DNA of 41,757 nucleotides, taken from NCBI GenBank assembly GCA_001567105.1, contig LMZR01000037.1, positions 1 through 41,757 on the forward strand, in the 5' to 3' direction. The DNA comes from Chloroflexi bacterium OLB14 (GTDB lineage: Bacteria > Chloroflexota > Anaerolineae > Anaerolineales > Villigracilaceae). Of this stretch, positions 33,615 to 41,757 are shown one piece after another; position 1 is the first letter of the stretch, and each line of letters begins with the position of its first letter. The notes below the pieces were generated by a model that saw nothing but the letters and a program-made list of their open reading frames with translations, searched no databases and was not told where the DNA came from. The position numbers were made by a program, and so were the translations under genes.

Positions 33615-35185
33615 TTAATTTAATTTTTTGTATATATTTTTCATTTGTTTGTAAATAGCTGTGAAAGTTTCAAACCGTTCAGCATATAAACTACGATGAG
33701 CTTGATTGGGTAAATATGTTTTTTTGATTTTTACTAAATTTGGAATATCAGTAAATTTAATTTGGCCAATACCTACTGCGCCGATCCATGCTGCGCCACG
33801 GGCGTTTGCATACACAGGTTCTGTAACTTGTTTAATTTCTATATTCATTATATCCGCAAAAATTTGACACCACACATCTGATTGCGCGCCGCCACCAACG
33901 ATATTAATTGCTTCGACTTTTTTACCTAAAAATTTTTCTAGCGGAGACATTAACCATTTTGTGTTAAGTGCAATTCCTTCCAAAAAGGCGCGGATGATAT
34001 CTTCTCTTGTGTTGTGTAGTGATAAATTGTATAAGCCTGCTCGTATAGTTTTATCTTCTATTGGTGCCCGTTCGCCCCAAATCCATGGTGTGTAAATGAG
34101 TCCATGAGCACCTGCTGGTACACGTGCTGTAATTTTATCTAGCACTTTGAAAATATCAGGAACATCTGCTTCTTGTAGTAATTCGTCTTTATGGTAAATG
34201 ATATTATCTCGTAAGAAGGTTAAGTTCCCTCCTGCTGTGGCTTGTAAAGCGGTTAGTAAATACTTATCAGGTATAGCGCAGGGAATAGAAGCAAGGCTAG
34301 AGCTAATATCTGTTTTTTTATAGGGAACATGTGCCGCAATCCATGAAGATGTGCCAATATATAAATGTGGTTGAAAATCATTCACTGCTCCTGACCCAAT
34401 TGCCGAGGCGGTGTTATCAATAGAGCCTGCTACAACTTTTACATTCTTTGATAACCCAAGTGTGTTAGCAAGGTCTGTTTTTTATATTGCCTACTATGGA
34501 AGAGCATGAAATTATATTAGGCAGTTTTTTCTTTATCAATGCCTAAAAGTGAGATTAAACTATCATTGTATTGAATCTTGTTTGGATTTCGATTGTCTGT
34601 CACCCATGAGGTGACAATTGAATCAAACGATGCTACGAATTCACCAGTTAGTTGTAAATTCATATAATCTAGTACATTTAAAAACTTATAAGTTTTTGTG
34701 TAAATTTCTGGTTTGGCATTACGTAAAAAGAGCATATGCCCAGCAGGGTCTTTCCCTGAAGGGTTTGGCATGCCACCTGTTAAGCTCACGAAACGCAATA
34801 TCTTAAATAAAGCTATTCCATCAATATTCACTAACCCGCTTAATTGTTTCTTTAAATACTTTGCTCCACGCATATCCATCCATAGAATACAATTGCTTAA
34901 GGCGTTTCCGTTTTTATCAACTGGAATTGTGCCTTCACCTTGTGTGGAGCAACAGATTGCACGAATCAAACTTGTTGACGATGGATTCTTGGCAATTATT
35001 TTTTTTGATGCTGATAGAAATGCTTGCCACCAACCACTGGGTGATTGCTCTACACCGCCATCAGGCAGAATTATTAAGTCGAGGGGTTCTGTTTCCCAGC
35101 CTAATACTACTCCGCTAATAGTAATTAGTGATACTTTCATGCTAGATGTGCCAAGGTCAACTGCAAGGATGATTGGTTCGGTCAT
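33615..35185 (-). CDS. FGGY-family carbohydrate kinase, twice frameshifted
   Basis: Phosphorylates a ketose or polyol. The N-terminal ATPase domain starts MTEPIILAVDLGTSSMKVSL; VEQSPSGWW and CSTQGEGTIPVD match the FGGY fold. The C-terminal half starts around KVVAGSIDNTASAIGSGAV and holds PWIWGERAP and NIVGGGAQSDVWCQIFADI. The two halves are in different frames; removing one base from each T run at 34478-34483 and 34525-34530 joins them with LPNIISCSSIVGNI between, for about 522 residues, the usual length. Both runs are homopolymers. The sequence resembles xylulokinases, but the context suggests another substrate. Last gene of the aldolase-aminotransferase-MFS-kinase cluster. Confidence 0.85.
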
Positions 35186-35222
35186 AAAACCCTTTACTTT
35201 TTATTGTCTTCTTTAGAAGATT

Positions 35223-36441
35223 TTATTTTGTTCCTGAAATTTTAGTGTACTGTGGGTCTTTCATTTGCGAAACGAAAAAGCCACTTAAGATGAGTAGTCC
35301 TAGCGATAACAAAAGCGCAGGCGTGAAAGAGCCTTCTTCTGTTTTCAAGGCTTCCATAATATAAACAAAGATAACAGCACCTTGCCCGAAGAGTTGAATT
35401 AAACCATTAGATGTACCTCGGGGTTGGGTGAGTCACTTCGGCCGCATATTGCATAGCAATAGGCATGGCACTAGTTAAGAAAAAACCTAAAGCAAAAGCA
35501 GATGCAAATAGTAACGTGGCGTTGGTGGCAAAGGTCAAACCCAACAAGCCAGGGATTGATCCAAATAATGCAATAAAGAGATATAGCTGACGTTTATGTT
35601 GTCTATCTGATAAAGCGGGTAATACAATTGCGCCAACCACCCCGCCGACAATCATCAATGCGCCTAATGTGCCTGCATCTGCTGGTGTAAATCCACGTGG
35701 ACGAATGATGTTTTCTATCCAAGTAGTAATGCCATTGAAAATTCCAAGCCCAATGAAAGATACAAATAAAGTAAACCAAAACGGTTTTATCGTAAGTGAA
35801 TGCTTTAACCCATCTAACATCAAGGCGCGGACTTGCTCCTCAGGTGCGCAAGGCGGTGTGGCTGGATTCTCTCGGGCGAAAATTAAAAATAGAATAGATG
35901 AAAAAGCGGCGATACTTCCGTACACTAATTGAATGTTAGAAATTGTCATACTTTCTATTAATATAGGCGTTAGCACCATGCCTAAGGCTGTGCCAATTAG
36001 ATTCCCTAGAGTAACAATACCAACGGCTGTGGCGCGCTCTTGAATCGCAAACCATTGTGCAGGTACTTTCGTCCATGCATTTAAGAGAAACGGTTGTGCA
36101 ATAGCAAGCCCCACTGTACTCCACAAAGCCAGTATATAATTTTCACCTACCAACCCGCGCATGATTCCAAAAACTGCCATCAAAATGACCCCAATGCCAA
36201 CTGCAATGCGAAAACCGTAGGTATCAATTACCCACGAAACGGGAATAGATAAGGGAATAAAGGCGAACATGAAAGCCATAGAAAAAAAACCAATTTGTAA
36301 ATCGGTGACACCATAAAATTTTGCGGCTAATCCAGTAATTGGCGCATAAGAAATCCACAGTGTTTGAATAGTGAGGTTAATAAAAGCAAAAACAGCAAGC
36401 ACTACCCAGCGGTATGGATACAATTTATATTGAGTTGTCAT
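35223..36441 (-). CDS. MFS transporter, frameshifted near its end
   Basis: A twelve-helix transporter of about 405 residues. Motif SWVIDTYGFRIAVGIG follows helix 2 and QPFLLNAWTKVPAQWF lies in the middle; the pattern resembles the FLVCR-like bacterial branch, which in animals carries choline and ethanolamine. Reading stops early at 35407, but in another frame GTSNGLIQLFGQGAVIF continues to a stop at 35223-35225. One base too many in the GGGG at 35420-35423 explains it. It lies 19 bases after the aminotransferase gene, so it probably imports the cluster's substrate. Which substrate is unknown. Confidence 0.85.
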
Positions 36442-36460
36442 TTTTATATGCCTCTCAAAT

Positions 36461-37903
36461 TTATAAACTACATTCTTTCAACACATTTTCAAAGCGAATT
36501 AAAGCATCATCAATTACTGCATCAGTATCAGCCATCGAGGTGTACATTCTTGAGCCTGCTAACGTTACTAAACCATTTGCCATGTAAGCCGCTCCCATTT
36601 CTTCCATCATATGCTTGCGAGGTTTTAATTCTTTCAATAATCGCAGTGGATTTCTGAGGTCAAGTAACATCGTAGCTGAAGTTTCTAAATGGACAATTGA
36701 GCCTTGGTTATAGGCTACAAACGGTAAGTCATATTTTTCAATAATTATTTGTAATCCCTTGGTAAGTCTATCACCAGCTTGCCCAGCAATTACTGCAGCG
36801 TTTGTTTTTTCCATTTCAACAAGCGCATAATACCCTGCCACACAAGAAATCGGATTGGCAGAAAGTGTGCCGCCTACATATGCACGTTCTCCAGTTCCTC
36901 CAATACCCGCAGCAAAAGTCATAATCACATCTCGTCTACCACCAACCCCGCCAGCCATTGGGTAACCACCTGTAATACATTTCCCGAATACAGTTAAATC
37001 TGGCTTTATGCCGAAATAGCCTTGTGCACCACCTAAGCCCAAACGAAAGCCCGTTACAACTTCATCGAAAATTAAAAGCGCACCAAATTCATCACATAGT
37101 TCACGAACTTTTTGATTAAAGTCTTTAGGAACGGGACGTGTACCACTTTCTGGTCCAATAGGTTCAATAATCACAGCTGCAGTTCCGCCTCGAAATCTGT
37201 TTACCCACAATTGACGTTTTAATGCCGCTAAAGCATTTGGATAAAATTCTTTTGTGCTTGAACTTGATCCGCGTGGAATACCTTTCGCTTCAAAACGACC
37301 CGTACCTGGGATATGCAACCCATATACCATTTGATCACTCCAGCCGTGATATGCTCCGCCGACCTTAATGACATATTTTTTCTTGGTAAATGTACGAGCC
37401 GCACGAATTGCCGCCATTACTGATTCTGTTCCTGAGCCTAACATGCGGAACATCTCAATAGAAGGCATATGCTTTTGAATCTGCTGGGCGAGTTTTAATT
37501 CATATTCATGAAACAGCCCAGTGACAGGTCCACACGTTTGCAACATTTCCATAACTTTTTCACGAACAGGGGCATAATTGCTTCCTAAAATAGTAGGGCC
37601 ACCTGCTTGCAGGAAATCAATATATTTATTTCCATCGGCATCCCATAAATAAGCACCTTCTGCTTTTTCAATTGCAATGGGGAAGGGATAATTAAATGCT
37701 AAATTGTGTTGCACGCCACCTGGGATAATTTTTTTTGCTTCATCAGTCAATTCTTTTGAGCGTTTACATTGATTTTCAAAGTAAGCCAAATACTCTTTCA
37801 TTTTTTTAGGGTTCACTGGGCGCAGTGGCTGACTGACGAGTCGGTTTAATTTTTTATAAATTTCGTCTACGTTAGGATATTCGGAGATTGCATACTGTGT
37901 CAT
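36461..37903 (-). CDS. Class III PLP-dependent aminotransferase (GSAM-like)
   Basis: A 480-residue fold-type I enzyme of the glutamate-1-semialdehyde aminomutase-like branch. The PLP phosphate loop is GSGTES (156-161), YHGW is at 185-188, the Asp that contacts the pyridine nitrogen is D280 in DEVVTGFR, and the Schiff-base lysine is K308 in FGKCITGGYP. About 50 extra residues at the N-terminus set it apart from HemL (about 425). No heme-synthesis gene is near, and its place beside aldolase, kinase and transporter genes points to catabolism. Amino-sugar, amino-polyol or beta-amino acid substrates are possible. Confidence 0.87.
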   Translation of the reverse strand: MTQYAISEYPNVDEIYKKLNRLVSQPLRPVNPKKMKEYLAYFENQCKRSKELTDEAKKIIPGGVQHNLAFNYPFPIAIEKAEGAYLWDADGNKYIDFLQAGGPTILGSNYAPVREKVMEMLQTCGPVTGLFHEYELKLAQQIQKHMPSIEMFRMLGSGTESVMAAIRAARTFTKKKYVIKVGGAYHGWSDQMVYGLHIPGTGRFEAKGIPRGSSSSTKEFYPNALAALKRQLWVNRFRGGTAAVIIEPIGPESGTRPVPKDFNQKVRELCDEFGALLIFDEVVTGFRLGLGGAQGYFGIKPDLTVFGKCITGGYPMAGGVGGRRDVIMTFAAGIGGTGERAYVGGTLSANPISCVAGYYALVEMEKTNAAVIAGQAGDRLTKGLQIIIEKYDLPFVAYNQGSIVHLETSATMLLDLRNPLRLLKELKPRKHMMEEMGAAYMANGLVTLAGSRMYTSMADTDAVIDDALIRFENVLKECSL

Positions 37904-37981
37904 AGCGGTTTTCCAATTTTATATAAATAATTTATGTTCTTTAATTCATGCTTGAAAAATAAATGTATCAAAACTTATCAA

Positions 37982-38656
37982 TTATGAATTGCCAAGCTCT
38001 GCAAATTTCTTTTCATCGGTACGCAGTTTTGCAAAGGCAATTTCGCGGATGAATAATGGAATTTTAGTGATTTTCTTTTCTGTCATTATGGCAAGTAAAT
38101 AAGTGAGTGCACATTTTTCAAGCAATGCCATGTTGTGAATAGCTTGTTCCATTGTGCCACCTAATACTAAGACGCCATGATTTTGTAAGATATAAGCATT
38201 ATTGTTATTTTTAACCTTAGCTTTAACGGCATTTTTAAGAAAGCTAGTTCCAGAAGGAGCATAGGAAATAATATCCACACTTCTTCCAAGAAAACGAACT
38301 TGCTCATCAAATAAAGCAGGGATTGGCATATTAATTAATGCTAAAGCACTGGCATAAGGTTGATGTGTGTGAATAATACAGTGTACATCTGGGCGATTCT
38401 GATAAACAGCGGCATGCATACTACTTTCAATAGATGGTTTTAACGTACCTTCAATTGGTTTAATTTCATAATTTAAGATACAGATATCATCTACTTGCAT
38501 TTTGGCATAATCATAATTAGATGGGGTGATAGCAAATGATTCTTGCTGTTTAATACGTGCAGAGATGTTCCCCTCGGTGGCTTTAAGGTACCCACGTTGC
38601 AATAAAGCATGGCAAGCATCTACAACTTCCTGCTTATAGTGTTGATATGCGGACAT
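37982..38656 (-). CDS. Class II aldolase (AraD/FucA family)
   Basis: A zinc-dependent aldolase or epimerase of 224 residues. EGNISAR (28-34) and the acid E77 in SIESSMH, with the zinc ligands H96 and H98 (IIHTHQPY) and H160 (LQNHGV), match the arrangement of L-fuculose-1-phosphate aldolase (E73, H92, H94, H155 there). It would cleave a ketose 1-phosphate into dihydroxyacetone phosphate and an aldehyde; related enzymes are epimerases or decarboxylases. GGAG precedes ATG 38656, and the best promoter in the window lies 33 bases upstream. It is the first gene of the cluster. Confidence 0.9.
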   Translation of the reverse strand: MSAYQHYKQEVVDACHALLQRGYLKATEGNISARIKQQESFAITPSNYDYAKMQVDDICILNYEIKPIEGTLKPSIESSMHAAVYQNRPDVHCIIHTHQPYASALALINMPIPALFDEQVRFLGRSVDIISYAPSGTSFLKNAVKAKVKNNNNAYILQNHGVLVLGGTMEQAIHNMALLEKCALTYLLAIMTEKKITKIPLFIREIAFAKLRTDEKKFAELGNS

Positions 38657-38688
38657 TTAATCTCCATTCTTCCTTTAACATTTGGGAT

Positions 38689-38717
38689 ATTATCTTCTAC
38701 AATCTTTACAGTGTCAA
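38689..38717 (-). promoter_or_regulatory. Strong promoter of the aldolase cluster
   Basis: On the minus strand TTGACA (38712-38717), a 17-base spacer, then GATAAT (38689-38694). This is a full -35 match and a five-of-six -10 match. The expected start is near 38682, giving a leader of about 26 bases before ATG 38656. Confidence 0.8.
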
Positions 38718-38721
38718 GATT
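38701..38721. promoter_or_regulatory. 21-bp palindrome over the -35 box, candidate operator
   Basis: AATCTT...AAGATT with nine of ten base pairs matching around a central G. It covers the -35 hexamer and the upstream half of the spacer, so a bound dimer would block RNA polymerase. The regulator is not in the window: no LacI, GntR or DeoR-type gene was found. Confidence 0.6.
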
Positions 38722-39027
38722 TAGCACTAAGAGATCAAATGACAAAAACGAAAACTATCAGAATGCTAATTTGATGCAAACGTTACTTCAGGGATGCCAG
38801 CAGTTGAAGGAAATTAACAAGCATCAGGCAGGGTAAGAAGCGGAGTGTCAGATTTGGCGGCGCTAGGAATCTCAGGTTTTGTGGCGTTGTTGTTGTTGGA
38901 GTGCTAAATTTTGGATGGAATAAATTGTACAAATGTGATAGATTCTTAAAAATTAAATCTGTGCAACTTCAGAATTTAGTTATCAGATTTATTGAATATG
39001 GTTATACAATTAGGAAAGTGAGTAGCC
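38722..39027. other. Gap between the aldolase cluster and the response regulator; possible gene remnant
   Basis: No intact gene. A plus-strand frame encodes QNANLMQTLLQGCQQLKEIN near 38757-38818, and a different frame about 30 bases on encodes SDLAALGISGFVALLLLEC to a stop near 38907. These could be pieces of one degraded or mis-assembled gene, but I recognise no family. No convincing promoter for the response regulator was found. Confidence 0.35.
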
Positions 39028-39393
39028 ATGAAAAAAAATATTACTGATTGAAGATGTAGATGATACTGTTGAGCTGGTGCAAAAAATTTTATTAGCACGC
39101 GGCTATGAGTTTGTTCATGCACCAGATGCTGAAACGGGCTTGCAATTTGCTTTAGCACATTTACCTGATCTCATTTTGTTGGATTTAGGTTTGCCAGATT
39201 ATGATGGGCAAACTTTGGCAGGCTGGATTCACCAAGAAAAGCAATTGCAAGATATTCCTTTGATTGCATTTACGGCTTGGCCCGAAGAAACTGCAAAACA
39301 AATGTAGATAGTTATGGCTTTACAGGATATATTGGCAAGCCGATTATTAATATAAATGTTTTTTCAGATAAAGTTGCTTCTTATCTAAAATGA
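39028..39393 (+). CDS. Single-domain response regulator, twice frameshifted
   Basis: A CheY-like receiver domain of about 121 residues. The repaired sequence starts MKKILLIEDVDD, with acidic pocket E8/D9, phosphorylated D52 in LILLDLGLPDYDG, T82 in LIAFTAW and K104 in YIGKPI. Two indels break it: one A too many in the run of eight after the ATG (39031-39038), and one base missing near 39303-39308. All key residues return after repair, so assembly error is more likely than decay. There is no output domain; it may act through a partner kinase or by protein contact. The stop overlaps the next start as ATGA at 39390. Confidence 0.8.
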
Positions 39394-40263
39394 ATTCATC
39401 TTTTGATATAAAGATCAAGCTAATATCTGCTAGTGAATTTACAATGGAGCAGTTGGCAAAAAATTTATAACCAAACACGGGTGGATTATATTGTGCCAAT
39501 GCCAATGAATGCTGCGCGTTTGGCTGAATATATTTCTACTTATGATGTTGACCTTGAACATTCACTGGTTGCCATGCAGGGTGATGAATTACGCGGTGTA
39601 GCAATGTTGGGCGTGCGTGATGAACGAGCATGGATTACACGTTTGGGAGTTATCCCAACCACACGACGTACGGGTGCAGGCAAGGCTTTAATGGAAGGTT
39701 TGTTAGAGCAAGCAGAAAAATTAAATATTTCATTTAGTATGCTGGAAGTGATAAAAAATAATACGCCTGCTCATACTTTGTTTCTTAAATTAGGTTTTTA
39801 TGAGGTAGGTGAGTTGTTGGTGTTGAGGCGTTCGCCAATCACGCCAGCAGACCCTATTGTGGCTGATGCTCAACGCTTAGAACGTATAGATGCTTTAACT
39901 TTAGTGGGGCGTGATCGTGGCACACAACCTTGGACGAATCAATCTGAGTCTTTGTTTAATGCACAAGAAGTTTCAGGATTACATCTCACACTGGCAGATG
40001 GAAGTCGAGGCTGGTTGGTGTATCAACGTCAAAAATTTACATTGACCCGCTTCATTTACAAGACTGAAGTTGGTGACCCTGTTCTGATGGCTTATGCTTT
40101 TCTGTCACATTTGCATCATCAATATCCACGCCTTGATACTCAATTAGAGAATATCCAAGTTAATGACCCGCATTTGCCTGCTTTTTATCAGATGGGTTAT
40201 GTTGAAGCATTTCGTAGAATTGAAATGTGGCGCGGTGAACCGCCTGCTAGTTTGGTGCATTAA
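39390..40263 (+). CDS. GNAT N-acetyltransferase family protein, frameshifted near its start
   Basis: About 290 residues. From ATG 39390 the frame reads MNSSFDIKIKLISASEFTMEQLAK and then must shift: removing one A from the run of six at 39458-39463 gives IYNQTRVDYIVPMPMNAARL. The acetyl-CoA loop is VIPTTRRTGAGKALMEGLL (R/Q-x-x-G-x-G/A type), followed by LFLKLGFYEVGELL. The second half (from about residue 150) looks like a degenerate second GNAT fold ending HLPAFYQMGYVEAFRRIEMW. Overlap with the response regulator suggests co-translation. It ends inside the next gene's 3' end, 17 bases in convergent overlap. Confidence 0.82.
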
Positions 40264-41260
40264 TAAATTTTTGAATTCGCATTCCAGTTGCTACTTCACC
40301 AATATACAATTCTCCATTAATTCCAATTGCAATGGTATGGGGCCAAATAAATTGACCAGTCTCTTCTCCATACGAACCAAATGAAGCGAGGATATTTCCT
40401 TGTGAATCTAATTTTAAGATGCGAGCGCGTTCAAACCAAAATTGATTTTGGTCGCCGCCATCTACAAGAAATAAATTTCCTGCATTGTCAAACCTGATTG
40501 CCCAAGGTCTGCCGATTGATTCGCTTTTTATTTCTGAAAGATATTCGCCATTCTCGTTGAAGATTTGGATTCTGGCATTACCTCTATCTGCCACATAGAT
40601 TTGACCGTGAGAATCAATGGCGATGCTATGCGGTGTATTAAATTGACCAGTTTCTGTTCCATAACTTCCCCAACTGGTTATATATTTTCCATCCGCTGAA
40701 AATTTTGCAACACGACTATTTCCATATCCATCACTGACGTAAATTGAACCATCAGATGCAATGGCTACATCAGTTGGCATATTGAAATGATATTCATCAT
40801 CACCTGAAATGCCACGCTCGCCTAAAGTCATTAACAAGTTACCATCTCTATCAAATTTGAAGACTTGATGTAAACCAACATCTGTTAACCAAATATTATC
40901 ATCTTTATCAATTGTCAATCCATGTGGCATGACGAAAAAATTCGCTCCCCATGAATTGATTAAATTTCCAGTTTCATTATCTAAAACAAAAATTGTTGCT
41001 GATTGAATTAAATCTAAGCCAAGTTCTTCGCCTTCCCAAATCCGTTCTGCACGATGAAAGACGAAAACATCTCCATTAGAAGCAACAGCCACCCCAGAAA
41101 CTTGACCGATAGAAACCCCCTCGGGAAATTGGGGCCAGTTAGAGACTAATTGATAAGTCTCACCACTTGGTTGGGGATAATATTTTTTAAATTCATATAC
41201 AAAGCCAAAACCTACAATAAAAATCAAAAGTACAATGGCAATGCGTAAATAAAGTTTCAT
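40247..41260 (-). CDS. Membrane-anchored NHL-repeat beta-propeller protein
   Basis: 337 residues. A single N-terminal helix (5-23, basic n-region MKLYLR) anchors it outside. The rest is an NHL propeller with units such as MPHGLTIDKDDNIWLTDVG, MPTDVAIASDGSIYVSDGYG, TPHSIAIDSHGQIYVADRGN and WPHTIAIGINGELYIGEVA. The order resembles peptidyl-alpha-hydroxyglycine amidating lyase-like proteins, though lyase activity is not shown. It converges on the GNAT gene with a 17-base overlap. Partner unknown. Confidence 0.86.
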   Translation of the reverse strand: MKLYLRIAIVLLIFIVGFGFVYEFKKYYPQPSGETYQLVSNWPQFPEGVSIGQVSGVAVASNGDVFVFHRAERIWEGEELGLDLIQSATIFVLDNETGNLINSWGANFFVMPHGLTIDKDDNIWLTDVGLHQVFKFDRDGNLLMTLGERGISGDDEYHFNMPTDVAIASDGSIYVSDGYGNSRVAKFSADGKYITSWGSYGTETGQFNTPHSIAIDSHGQIYVADRGNARIQIFNENGEYLSEIKSESIGRPWAIRFDNAGNLFLVDGGDQNQFWFERARILKLDSQGNILASFGSYGEETGQFIWPHTIAIGINGELYIGEVATGMRIQKFINAPN

Positions 41261-41300
41261 AAGATTTCTACCAAATTAAGCTTTATCAAAAATAAAAATT

Positions 41301-41381
41301 GAGCGCAGATAAATACAGAGTTTTTTAATGATTTTTTCAAGGGTATCTTTTATCAGCGTTTTTCTGCGTTCATCAGCGTCC
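41301..41381. repeat. Hairpin repeat, GCGCAGATAAA...CTGCGTTCATCAGCGTC family
   Basis: Begins GAGCGCAGATAAATACAGAG and ends TTTCTGCGTTCATCAGCGTC, an imperfect inverted repeat with an AT-rich loop. It is related to 31471-31536 and lies between the NHL gene and ftcD. Confidence 0.7.
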
Positions 41382-41402
41382 AAAATAAAATCTATATATC
41401 TA

Positions 41403-41433
41403 TTGATTTTATCTCTATTTCATCATTTATAAT
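41403..41433 (+). promoter_or_regulatory. Probable promoter of ftcD
   Basis: TTGATT (41403-41408) and TATAAT (41428-41433) are 19 bases apart, giving a leader of about 31 bases before ATG 41471. Confidence 0.45.
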
Positions 41434-41470
41434 TGACCTCAACCACCAAACTATAAAACTAGGTAACTAT

Positions 41471-41757
41471 ATGACTAACAAACTCATCGAATGTATCCCC
41501 AATTTTTCTGAAGCGCGGCGACCTGAAATCATTGACCAAATTGTCGCGGCTATTCAATCTGTCAGTGACGTGAAAATGCTAGACCGTTCATCTGACCTTG
41601 ACCACAACCGCACAGTGTTAACTTTTGCAGGTTCACCCGCAGGAGTAGAAGAAGCCGCTTTTCTGGCTATCAAAACTGCTAGCGAATTAATTGATTTAGA
41701 TCATCACACAGGCGAGCATCCACGCATTGGCGCAACAGATGTTGTCCCATTTGTGCC
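41471..41757 (+). CDS. ftcD: Glutamate formimidoyltransferase, N-terminal part (cut by window end)
   Basis: Transfers the formimino group of formiminoglutamate, from histidine breakdown, to tetrahydrofolate. The first 95 residues are visible: MTNKLIECIPNFSEARR, LDRSSDLDHNRTVLTFAG and HHTGEHPRIGATDVVPF, whose His83 aligns with the catalytic His82 of the family. The reading frame is open to the edge of the window. Whether a cyclodeaminase domain is fused cannot be seen. Confidence 0.93.
   Translation, partial: MTNKLIECIPNFSEARRPEIIDQIVAAIQSVSDVKMLDRSSDLDHNRTVLTFAGSPAGVEEAAFLAIKTASELIDLDHHTGEHPRIGATDVVPFV

Noticed and set aside
34713..35216. A 167-codon plus-strand frame
   Set aside because: Antisense to the FGGY kinase N-terminal domain, which has clear motifs on the minus strand.
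36461..37903. Annotation as hemL for heme synthesis
   Set aside because: The motifs fit the broad family, but the extra N-terminus and the catabolic neighbours argue against naming it hemL.

Overview
The window looks like chromosomal DNA from a low-GC, AT-rich member of the Chloroflexota, most likely class Anaerolineae. This placement rests on my family recognition, not on a computed phylogeny. The clues are the CSLREA/beta-helix protein ending in three cysteine-containing SLH repeats (6226-8196), lipoproteins with LysM and M23 domains, frequent TTG start codons, and intergenic DNA filled with short palindromic repeats. No phage, plasmid, IS element or CRISPR array was seen.

Layout. 1-3225: gyrA and a tRNA-Leu(CAG), both minus strand. 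3425-6126: a one-helix microprotein, two small coupled genes, then etfBA (electron transfer flavoprotein). 6226-8815: an S-layer-type secreted protein and a conserved cytosolic protein. 8993-12337 (minus): an oxidative pentose phosphate operon, pgl-gnd-zwf. 12402-21551: a surface-glycan block with a GT4 glycosyltransferase, O-antigen ligase/polymerase-like protein, GT2 synthase-like protein, nucleotidyltransferase-fold protein, B12-radical SAM protein, methyltransferase, flippase and nucleoside phosphorylase. 21732-23855: three membrane proteins, one LiaF-like. 24159-28855 (minus): three tandem LysM/M23 lipoproteins. 28974-30206 (minus): a membrane protein, a cytochrome b5-like protein and a small Cys-rich protein. 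30394-33534 (minus): zinc alcohol dehydrogenase, secreted intradiol-dioxygenase-like lipoprotein, TrmO and a MOSC protein. 33615-38656 (minus): a catabolic cluster of class II aldolase, class III aminotransferase, MFS transporter and FGGY kinase, read from a strong promoter with a 21-bp palindrome over its -35 box. 39028-41757: response regulator, GNAT protein, NHL-repeat protein and the start of a glutamate formimidoyltransferase gene.

Two features run through the whole window. First, several families of short palindromic repeats lie between genes, and copies of at least four of them also sit in frame inside genes, adding short peptides to pgl, the GT2 protein, the radical SAM protein, the methyltransferase and the end of the nucleotidyltransferase. 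Second, eight genes are broken by single-base indels (about ten events), nearly all at homopolymers. Most of these genes are intact once the base is restored, so consensus errors of a long-read assembly are the likeliest cause; I annotate them as single frameshifted genes.

The most interesting metabolic proposal is the aldolase-aminotransferase-MFS-kinase cluster. It resembles a fuculose/rhamnulose-type route in which a PLP aminotransferase replaces the usual isomerase, which would suit an amino-sugar or amino-polyol substrate. This is inference.
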